Assembly: GCF_001617365.1 (NCBI RefSeq)
Contig: NZ_LVJR01000006.1
Span: 1-61,500 of the forward strand
Direction: 5' to 3'
Length of the DNA: 61,500 nucleotides
DNA from: Rhodanobacter sp. FW104-R8
GTDB lineage: Bacteria; Pseudomonadota; Gammaproteobacteria; Xanthomonadales; Rhodanobacteraceae
Positions 11,983 to 18,056 of this stretch are shown in pieces. The position numbers and the translations under genes were made by a program. Below the pieces are notes generated by a model that saw only the letters and a list, made by a program, of their open reading frames with translations, searched no databases and was not told the origin of the DNA. Each line of letters opens with the position of its first letter. Within the stretch, counting starts at the first letter, position 1.

Positions 11983-12629
11983 GCGAGACTCCCGGACTTG
12001 GACGAGACTTTGCGCCACGCGCAGGGGCACCGTTCTACCTGTTCCGCGCGACCACGCCAAGACTTGCATTGCATGAGCCAAGACGATCTCACCAAGCACA
12101 CCCCGTTCATGCGCCAGAATGTCCGTATGGTGAACGGAGCTAGGCCCAGCAAGGCTTCCCAGCCCACTCGCTCCCCCAACCGACCCACTTGGACGGAACT
12201 TGGACGGACCTGCGGGGGTGTTTGACCCGGGTACAACCCCCGAAACGGGGTTGGACGTCACCCCTAACCCGCCGACGTTTGGACGTCCAAACGCCCGCAC
12301 TCGAACGCACCCACAAGTCGACGGCATGGCCATCTCAAAGCGTGGATATCGCCCACCACTTGGCCGACTCCTAGAGCGAACCTCGGGTGCTTGGGATTGG
12401 CCCAACCCGAAGGACTTCCCGGACAAGTCGGCCGAGATGACGACCAGCGCTGGTCGCGACGACAACGGAGTGAACGGGTAACCCAATCCAGGACAGCCTG
12501 GGGCGCTGATAGCGCACCACCACACCGGGAACTAGGCCCACGGTGCGGTACGAATTGACTAGAAAAGGTTGGCCGGCCGGTGGATCGCTTGCCAGCGATA
12601 GCAATCCAAAACAGCCCAGCTCGGGCTAA
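11983..12629. other. Gene-free left flank of the accessory segment, with TTGGACG motifs
   Basis: No supported gene in 647 nt. Five copies of a (A/T)TTGGACG-like word occur at 11996-12004, 12187-12196, 12198-12206, 12251-12259 and 12279-12287. The last lies within the perfect 18-bp palindrome CGTTTGGACGTCCAAACG (12276-12293). The short plus-strand frame at 12200-12481 lacks a start signal and any recognisable domain. Two further copies of the word occur on the other flank near 17920 and 17960. Confidence 0.55.
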
Positions 12630-13169
12630 TCAGGACCTGGACGTCGTCCAGGCCCGGGTTTCACGCTGGTCGTGAGAGGAGAGACCTTCCAAACCCAATA
12701 TCGTGATGTAAGCGGCGCGCAATGCCTCGGCATCTACTGCTGCGTGATGTCGGCGCGCCGCCCTCTCAGGCCTGCAGCCGAAATAGATCTCCAGTTCACC
12801 CAGGACGTCTTGGCGTGTGACGAGCACCGGCTCCCACGCCGGCACCTCACCGCTCCACGTTCCAAACCCCGTCAGCGCCCTCGCCAACTGTCTCTTATCG
12901 ATCGCCCCGTCGAAGTGGATACGTGGATGGTCGAAGGACGCCACGAACACCCGTAATTGTTCACCGAAGTTCTCATCCGAGAGCGCTGCATCGCCACCGT
13001 CCAGGAGTGGGTAGACCACCTTGCTGACGAAGGATGACGGCGCTCCTGGTCGTGGGGCCCGCTCGGCATAGAAGCATTGGGTGGCATCCGCGTTGACCAA
13101 GGCCAAGCTGACCAGCTCGCGCACGGCATCGTTGTTCCACTCGGTGTCGAGAAAGAGAAGATCGGCCAT
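12630..13169 (-). CDS. DEDDh-type 3'-5' exonuclease-like protein
   Basis: 179 residues from ATG 13169; a TTG at 13199 would add ten residues. The N-terminus MADLLFLDTEWNND has the exonuclease I motif D8-x-E10. An acidic middle region includes D80 and D87 (VASFDHPRIHFDGAIDKRQL), and HHAAVDAEALRAAY carries the final His141...Asp146 pattern. This is the RNase H-like fold of DEDDh nucleases and resembles small exoribonuclease-like proteins often found in accessory DNA. Substrate is unknown. No strong ribosome-binding site is seen and the gene stands alone on the minus strand. It could act on RNA or DNA ends in defence or in plasmid/phage biology; nothing here decides that. Confidence 0.6.
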   Translation of the reverse strand: MADLLFLDTEWNNDAVRELVSLALVNADATQCFYAERAPRPGAPSSFVSKVVYPLLDGGDAALSDENFGEQLRVFVASFDHPRIHFDGAIDKRQLARALTGFGTWSGEVPAWEPVLVTRQDVLGELEIYFGCRPERAARRHHAAVDAEALRAAYITILGLEGLSSHDQRETRAWTTSRS

Positions 13170-13297
13170 GCAGGGCCCCGGTGTAATTGGGAATAACAAC
13201 GGACAGCGATGTCGTCAGTACGCCCTGCGAAACGACTGTTCCACGTTGATCAGGCGATCCGATTCGATGCGAGTAGCAGCGTTTCGGCTGCGAGCAT

Positions 13298-13612
13298 TCA
13301 GCGGGAGGTGCCATTGCGCAATCTCCAGCCTAACCACAACGCCACCGCCCCCACGAGTACGTCCACCAACATCCACAACGGCCGTCCCAAGGCGATTGGC
13401 TGGATCGGATTGAACAGCAGTGCGATCACCATGGCGACCACCGCAATCTTATCGCTGCGCCCATACCAATGCAGCGCTGCGGCAATGCTCGCGGCGCAAA
13501 CCACCCAGCGCGTCAGCATGTACCAACCGTATGGCATCGGCAGCACCGCGACCAGGCAGATGACTCCAGCCGCTGACAGTGCGGGGGCCAGGAAAGATGG
13601 ACTGAAGCTCAT
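13298..13612 (-). CDS. Small four-helix membrane protein, DUF6804-like
   Basis: 104 residues from ATG 13612. Four hydrophobic segments are visible: PALSAAGVICLVAVL, GWYMLTRWVVCAASIAAAL, KIAVVAMVIALLFNPI and WMLVDVLVGAVALWLGW. The LPMPYGWYMLTRWVV and ALLFNPIQPI motifs match what I recall of the DUF6804 family of unknown function. It lies between the exonuclease and the divergent MerR gene. No catalytic residues are apparent. The longer frame to 13681 is not supported by a start signal. Confidence 0.6.
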   Translation of the reverse strand: MSFSPSFLAPALSAAGVICLVAVLPMPYGWYMLTRWVVCAASIAAALHWYGRSDKIAVVAMVIALLFNPIQPIALGRPLWMLVDVLVGAVALWLGWRLRNGTSR

Positions 13613-13674
13613 GGTGTGGACTCGCTTTGATTGCTGCGGGGAATCGGCTGCCATGGCGGCTGCACAGCGACCGC

Positions 13675-13725
13675 TTGACAAGCCTCGAATTAATAAACAG
13701 TATATACGACACTTAAGGTGTCTAT
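13675..13725 (+). promoter_or_regulatory. Candidate MerR-type promoter and operator of the merR-VIT/VWA operon
   Basis: TTGACA (13675-13680) and TATATA (13701-13706) are 20 bp apart, a spacing longer than the usual 17 and typical of MerR-activated promoters. An inverted repeat GACAC-TTAAG-GTGTC (13708-13722) covers the expected start region, and AAGG at 13715-13718 can serve as ribosome-binding site for ATG 13726. This suggests autoregulation by the encoded protein; inference only. Confidence 0.45.
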
Positions 13726-14139
13726 ATGAGATTGACCCTCTCTCAACTCAGCGAGCAGGCAGACGTCCCGGAACGGACGATCCGCTTTTATATCCAGAAA
13801 GGCCTGTTGCCGCGCCCCGAAGGTGAGAAGCGTGGCGCGTTCTACACCACCGAGCATCTTGCGCCGTTGCTGCGCATTCGTGGTTGGCAGCAAGCCGGGT
13901 TGTCGCTCGACGCCATTGCCGAGCTGCTCAGTGCCCGCAATGAGGCCCCGCTGAGCACAGCGCGGGTTGGCTCGATCGAAGTGCGCTCGCACTTGATCGT
14001 CGCCGATGGCCTAGAACTGGTGGTCGCCCCCGAGCGCGCCCGGTTGAGCCCCAGCCAGCTGCGTCTACTCTTCCAATCCGTCCAAGCCGCCTACGCTGAC
14101 CTCGTGGCCACCGCCTCCGATGCCGACGCAGAAACCTGA
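13726..14139 (+). CDS. MerR-type HTH transcriptional regulator
   Basis: 137 residues. The N-terminal 70 residues are a MerR winged helix: LTLSQLSEQADVPERTIRFY followed by IQKGLLPRPEGEKRGAFYTT and LRIRGWQQAGLSLDAIAELL. The C-terminal half is not the usual long dimerisation helix with Cys ligands. It reads SIEVRSHLIVADGLELVVAP then RLSPSQLRLLFQSVQAAYAD, a short beta-rich stretch plus a helix, so no metal-binding Cys pair is present. The VIT/VWA gene begins 12 nt downstream with its own AAGGAG, and the two are almost certainly co-transcribed. The regulator probably senses something connected with the VWA protein's activity. Confidence 0.8.
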   Translation: MRLTLSQLSEQADVPERTIRFYIQKGLLPRPEGEKRGAFYTTEHLAPLLRIRGWQQAGLSLDAIAELLSARNEAPLSTARVGSIEVRSHLIVADGLELVVAPERARLSPSQLRLLFQSVQAAYADLVATASDADAET

Positions 14140-14151
14140 AGGAGTTCGCCC

Positions 14152-16353
14152 ATGACGTCGTTTCTGCCAAGCTCACGCGCCGCGCCATCCAGCGCGCCGC
14201 AGGTTCTCACCGATACGCAGATCAAGGTGCACATCCACGACCTGATCGCCGAGTACACGCTCACGCACCACTTCGAAAATAGTGAAGACCAGCCGATCGA
14301 AGCCGTGTTCACCTTTCCGATCCCACTGGATGCAGCGTTCCTCGGGTTGCAGGCTGAAATCGCTGGCGAACGGTTGCAGGCAAAGGTCGTCGCTGATACG
14401 CAGGCGGTACGTCGTTACGACGACGCCATCGCCGATGGTGATAGTGCCGTGCTGCTGCGCCAGCCGGAGCCCGGCGTACTCACGGCCTATCTGGGCCAAC
14501 TGTTGCCGGGCAAAAAAGCCGAGGTCGAACTGCGTTTCACCAACGAGTTGCGCGCGGCGGGAGGCCAGGCGCGTTTTAGCCTGCCAACCATGCTGCGACC
14601 TCGCTATGGCGAATGGGACATGGAGGCGATCGAGGCGCCCGAGTACGACGTTGCCATCGAGCATCCGATGTCCGCCTGGGTCGAAGTCAGCGGCATGCTG
14701 GTCGATGTACCAGTGCACTGCGTCACACACGCGGCTCGCTTCGATCACGGTGACGGCGTGCTCCACCTCACGTTGGAAAGGCAGATGCTCGACCGCGACC
14801 TGGTCGTGTTGTTTGACCTGCCGGCGGATTTGTCACCCGTTGCACAGCAAGTTACCGATGGCGACGACAGCCGCATCCTGCTCAGCCTGCCGTTGCCCGC
14901 AAAAACATCGAGCCGGCCGCTTGATTTGTGGTTGCTGCTGGATGGCTCCGGCTCCATGGCAGGCGCAGCCATCGAGCAGTCACGTGAGGCCGTACGCGCC
15001 GTGGCATCACGACTTGGCGAAGACGACCGCATCCAGGTGCTGCGCTTTGGCTCTCAACTGGTGCCATTGTTTCGCCGCCCCATGAAGGCCACGGCGGCGG
15101 TGCGGTCGGCCTTGATGGAACTCGCAGAAAGCGTGGATGCCAACCTCGGCGGTACCGAGATGGGCGAGGCTTTGATCGACGCGATTGATGGTCTGTACGC
15201 CGCCAGGCGGGATGATGTGGAGCCTGTGGTCATCTTGGTCACCGATGGTGCCGTGCAGGCTCACGAGCTCGTCGCGGCACGTCAACGCGCATTCAGAGAG
15301 GGCGTGCGGATCTTCGCGGTGGCAGTTGGCGCCAGCGCCAGCGTCGAAGTGCTTGAGCCTATGGTCGAGGCCTGTGCCGGATGTATGGAACGGGCAGTTC
15401 CCGGTGAATCGGTGGATACCTGCGTCGTTCGGCATTTGGCGCGTGCCCGTTGTGGCCAGCCGGAAATCGTCAAACTGGCATGGCCGCCAAGAGCACAGGA
15501 GATAACCCCACTCGCCCCTGCATGGCCGGGCGATGTCGCCCGCTGGATCGCACGGCTGCCGAACGGTGGCGACGCCGGAACGATTCAAGTCAGCCTGTAC
15601 GGCACTCCACTTTTAACGAACATCCCCATCATCCATGCCGCCGGTACCGAGCGGGACTCCCTGCGCGCCATCATCGGCCAGCACCGGCTTCGCCTAGCCG
15701 AATCTGCCGGCGAGGACATCGCGCCGATCGCCCTGCGCTACGGTCTGCTCAGCCGTAGCACATCCGCGATTCTGGTGAAGTTGCGCAAAGACGGCGAGAA
15801 GTCAGAAGAACTGCCACAGATTCGACGGGTCGTGTCAATGGCGTCGGCGGATATGTTGGGGAGTCGCATGAGTTCGGCGAACCATAGCGCGTCCGTTGAC
15901 AGTTGCAGCTTTGACTACTTCGACATACAGGCTTCCGCACGACGCCAGAACGACGACGATGATGGTGCGGTTTGCAGCGCGAGCAAACGTGGGCGGGGGC
16001 TTACCGCACCAGATCCTGTGAAGGCGCGTGAGGCACTTCTGGCAATAGCGATGCTGTTACGCCAGAGCTTAGCGGCAGCACCTCATCACATTCTCCCACT
16101 ATGTGATGCCATCGCTGCACTGGATGAAAGCCTAAGGTCCATCGCCGCGGAGGTACTACGCGACCTTCCCGACATTGAATTGACATCGGTGGCATCCAGC
16201 GAGCAGCTTTACGTGGTTCTGGTCGAAGTCTTTAAGCTTGATCTAGATGAGCGGGAGGAGATTGCGTATGCACGGTTACTGGCGAACTCCGCAAAGCTTG
16301 ACTATCGTGAGCAGATATTCCTGCTTTCGGCGGTTATTGATGGCGGCCAATAA
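14152..16353 (+). CDS. Cytoplasmic VIT- and VWA-domain protein
   Basis: 733 residues. Residues about 1-130 form a VIT (vault/inter-alpha-trypsin) domain (IHDLIAEYTLTHHFENSEDQ, EAVFTFPIPLDAAFLGLQAE, RRYDDAI). Residues about 255-430 form a von Willebrand A domain with an intact metal-ion-dependent adhesion site: D264-G-S266-G-S268 in LLLDGSGSM, T335 in GGTEMG and D365 in VTDGA. The C-terminal 300 residues include a VIT/VWA-type tail (YGLLSRSTSAILV) and an alpha-helical region from about 620. There is no signal peptide, membrane segment or sorting signal, unlike many surface VIT/VWA proteins, so an intracellular scaffolding role is likely. AAGGAG precedes the ATG. Function unknown; coupling to a MerR regulator is the main clue. 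Confidence 0.85.
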   Translation: MTSFLPSSRAAPSSAPQVLTDTQIKVHIHDLIAEYTLTHHFENSEDQPIEAVFTFPIPLDAAFLGLQAEIAGERLQAKVVADTQAVRRYDDAIADGDSAVLLRQPEPGVLTAYLGQLLPGKKAEVELRFTNELRAAGGQARFSLPTMLRPRYGEWDMEAIEAPEYDVAIEHPMSAWVEVSGMLVDVPVHCVTHAARFDHGDGVLHLTLERQMLDRDLVVLFDLPADLSPVAQQVTDGDDSRILLSLPLPAKTSSRPLDLWLLLDGSGSMAGAAIEQSREAVRAVASRLGEDDRIQVLRFGSQLVPLFRRPMKATAAVRSALMELAESVDANLGGTEMGEALIDAIDGLYAARRDDVEPVVILVTDGAVQAHELVAARQRAFREGVRIFAVAVGASASVEVLEPMVEACAGCMERAVPGESVDTCVVRHLARARCGQPEIVKLAWPPRAQEITPLAPAWPGDVARWIARLPNGGDAGTIQVSLYGTPLLTNIPIIHAAGTERDSLRAIIGQHRLRLAESAGEDIAPIALRYGLLSRSTSAILVKLRKDGEKSEELPQIRRVVSMASADMLGSRMSSANHSASVDSCSFDYFDIQASARRQNDDDDGAVCSASKRGRGLTAPDPVKAREALLAIAMLLRQSLAAAPHHILPLCDAIAALDESLRSIAAEVLRDLPDIELTSVASSEQLYVVLVEVFKLDLDEREEIAYARLLANSAKLDYREQIFLLSAVIDGGQ

Positions 16354-16370
16354 CCTCGGCGTCTGGCACC

Positions 16371-16793
16371 ATGTCTGATTCTATCTATCGGAAGCTCGTG
16401 CCAGTTTTTTGGGTGGTTTATATTCTAGTAGTCCCTATATCAACGGGAATTTTCAATTACCGTTATTTGCCGAATGAGTCATACGATGAAGGCAAGGATG
16501 TACTTTTAAAATCCCATACTGAAGAGACGAACGATTACGGTGGGTGGGTAGAAGTTCCGGATCAATGGCAAGATACACATTCCGGGATTATCTACACGGC
16601 TGCAGACTTTAGGAATCATCAGAAAATAGAAAAAAAACGTATTGCGCAAAATGCCTTCAATTATGGAATTATTGGCTGTTTGTTTTATGCGTGCGACAGG
16701 AAATTCTTTGCAAAAAGCGAATTCCTTCACGTTCTTAGAAAAGCAATTGTAATTAACTTTCTAATCGCTATTTTATTATATTGCATTACTTGA
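16371..16793 (+). CDS. Hypothetical AT-rich membrane protein
   Basis: 140 residues starting 17 nt after the VIT/VWA stop. One N-terminal helix (VPVFWVVYILVVPISTGIF), a soluble loop of about 65 residues rich in charged and aromatic residues, then two more hydrophobic segments (NAFNYGIIGCLFYAC and AIVINFLIAILLYCIT). Base composition is near 40% GC against about 60% for the genes just upstream and about 68-70% for the core, so it came from a different source. No ribosome-binding site is clear. I do not recognise the family. It could be an immunity-type or phage-derived membrane protein, but nothing in the sequence proves this. Confidence 0.55.
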   Translation: MSDSIYRKLVPVFWVVYILVVPISTGIFNYRYLPNESYDEGKDVLLKSHTEETNDYGGWVEVPDQWQDTHSGIIYTAADFRNHQKIEKKRIAQNAFNYGIIGCLFYACDRKFFAKSEFLHVLRKAIVINFLIAILLYCIT

Positions 16794-16931
16794 TTTTTCA
16801 TTCATTACATGGTGGCGTGGTCAACATGGGGATCGGGGTCTTCTGGGCACGCGAAGTGGGTCGTGAACCACCGGCAATGCCCTGGGGCACTTTCAGGCGT
16901 CACCGGAATCCGCACGTGGGAGTTTCTATCC

Positions 16932-17660
16932 ATGAAATGTTGGATCTGCAGAACTGAGGACGCTGCCACGCGCGAGCACCTGGTCAAAGCCTCGGATCTC
17001 AAGGCACTCTTCGGCAAGCCCTCGCAAGCTAAACCCCTTTTCTTCAACGCGAGCAACCAGCGAAGTCCGTCTCGTTGCCGCAACGTGAAGGTCGGCAGCC
17101 TGAAGTCGGACACGCTGAAGTTCGCGCACCGCATCTGCCTGACCTGCAACAGCAAGCGAACCCAACCATATGACTATGCCTGGGAGCACGGCTCGCGGGA
17201 ATTGCGCAGCGCTGTGTCGCGGCTGCTAGAAGAAGGATCGTTCCGCGCCAACTGGCTCTTTCCCTACGACACGCAGCGCCGCATGGTTCACATGCACCTG
17301 TACTTCACCAAGCTATTCGGCTGCCTCCTAGTCGAGGGCGACATCCCGATCGATGTTGCACCGTTTGCCAAGGCGTTGTCTGAGGGGCAGCCGCACCCGC
17401 ACATCTACTTGGCTTTCGGCTATTTCCCTTTGCCGGTTGTGGCCGCCGGCGGTTCAGACGTGAACACCGACCAGCTCCAGCTCAACGGTCAGGTGGCTTT
17501 CGCCTCGTGGCTGTACCACGTGGGCGATTTAGCGGTGAAAGTGATGTATGCGCGGCCGGGCGAGCAGCGCGAGGGCTTGAAAGCAGCTTGGCACCCGCGC
17601 ATCGGCGCCAAGCGCCTTAACTTCTCTCGCTTCGGCGACTGCCGTGTTGGCGCTCGTTGA
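16932..17660 (+). CDS. HNH-endonuclease-like zinc protein
   Basis: 242 residues from ATG 16932, which has GGGAG at good spacing; a longer frame from 16809 lacks support. The N-terminal third has a treble-clef zinc pattern: C3-W-I-C6, then E15-H16 in TREHLVKASDL, then C69-x2-C72-N73 in ICLTCNSKRTQPYDYAWE. C-x2-C, EH and C-x2-C-N in this order are typical of HNH-type nucleases, where EH lies near the active site. The remaining 160 residues match nothing I know and include hydrophobic beta-like stretches (HIYLAFGYFPLPVVAAGG). Base composition is intermediate. As a free-standing nuclease-like gene in an accessory segment, a defence or mobile-element role is plausible but unproven. Confidence 0.6.
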   Translation: MKCWICRTEDAATREHLVKASDLKALFGKPSQAKPLFFNASNQRSPSRCRNVKVGSLKSDTLKFAHRICLTCNSKRTQPYDYAWEHGSRELRSAVSRLLEEGSFRANWLFPYDTQRRMVHMHLYFTKLFGCLLVEGDIPIDVAPFAKALSEGQPHPHIYLAFGYFPLPVVAAGGSDVNTDQLQLNGQVAFASWLYHVGDLAVKVMYARPGEQREGLKAAWHPRIGAKRLNFSRFGDCRVGAR

Positions 17661-18056
17661 AAATTGACCAGGGCAGGTAGGCCATGGGCTTCTCCCACCT
17701 GTCTCTTACCATCATGCCTCTCCGGGTCGTTTGGCCGAGCGCTCGCCCACGATCACCCCGAGGCCACCAGGTCGATCGAAATCCCCCGCGCACGGGCCAA
17801 TCATCCGAATCATCCCTTGTTGCCCAACTTTTCCATGGTTCAATGACTCAAGCTTGGGTGCCAAACTCGAAAACTCGGCCGATTTAAGGTATCTCATTGA
17901 TTTTTCATGAAAAAGAACTTGGACGTCTAGTAGGTTTTGAATCGAGGACTTGGTCGGTATTTGGACGTCATTTCGGACCCCTTCAGGCCCTTGGCACGCC
18001 ATTAGCATATAAATTTGCCCAAACAGTACAAAAATACCAAGAGTCAAGATATTGAA
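17661..18056. other. Gene-free right flank of the accessory segment; mutS upstream region
   Basis: No supported gene. Two TTGGACGTC words (17919-17927 and 17961-17969) echo those at 12.0-12.3 kb. A perfect AT-rich palindrome TTTTTCATGAAAAA lies at 17901-17914. Composition becomes steadily more AT-rich towards mutS. Confidence 0.5.
17992..18008 (+). promoter_or_regulatory. Sigma-54-like promoter candidate upstream of mutS
   Basis: TTGGCACGCCATTAGCAT has GG (17993-17994) and GC (18005-18006) separated by 10 nt, the canonical -24/-12 spacing, and differs from TGGCACG-N4-TTGCA at one position. It lies 48 nt before ATG 18057. A single match of this length can arise by chance, and sigma-54 control of mutS would be unusual. 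Confidence 0.3.

Larger units (their letters stand above)
11983..18056. mobile_element. Accessory segment inserted between cinA/pncC and mutS
   Basis: Approximate boundaries. Core genes cinA and mutS flank about 6 kb of unrelated genes: exonuclease, DUF6804-like, MerR, VIT/VWA, AT-rich membrane protein and HNH-like protein. Base composition falls clearly below the flanks, most strongly at 16371-16800 and 17880-18110. No integrase, transposase or attachment site is visible, so the mode of entry is unknown. Related TTGGACG(TC) words on both sides suggest a shared origin of the flanks. Confidence 0.6.

Noticed and set aside
12200..12481. 93-codon plus-strand frame in the left flank of the accessory segment
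   Set aside because: No ribosome-binding site, no domain, built largely of the TTGGACG repeat region.
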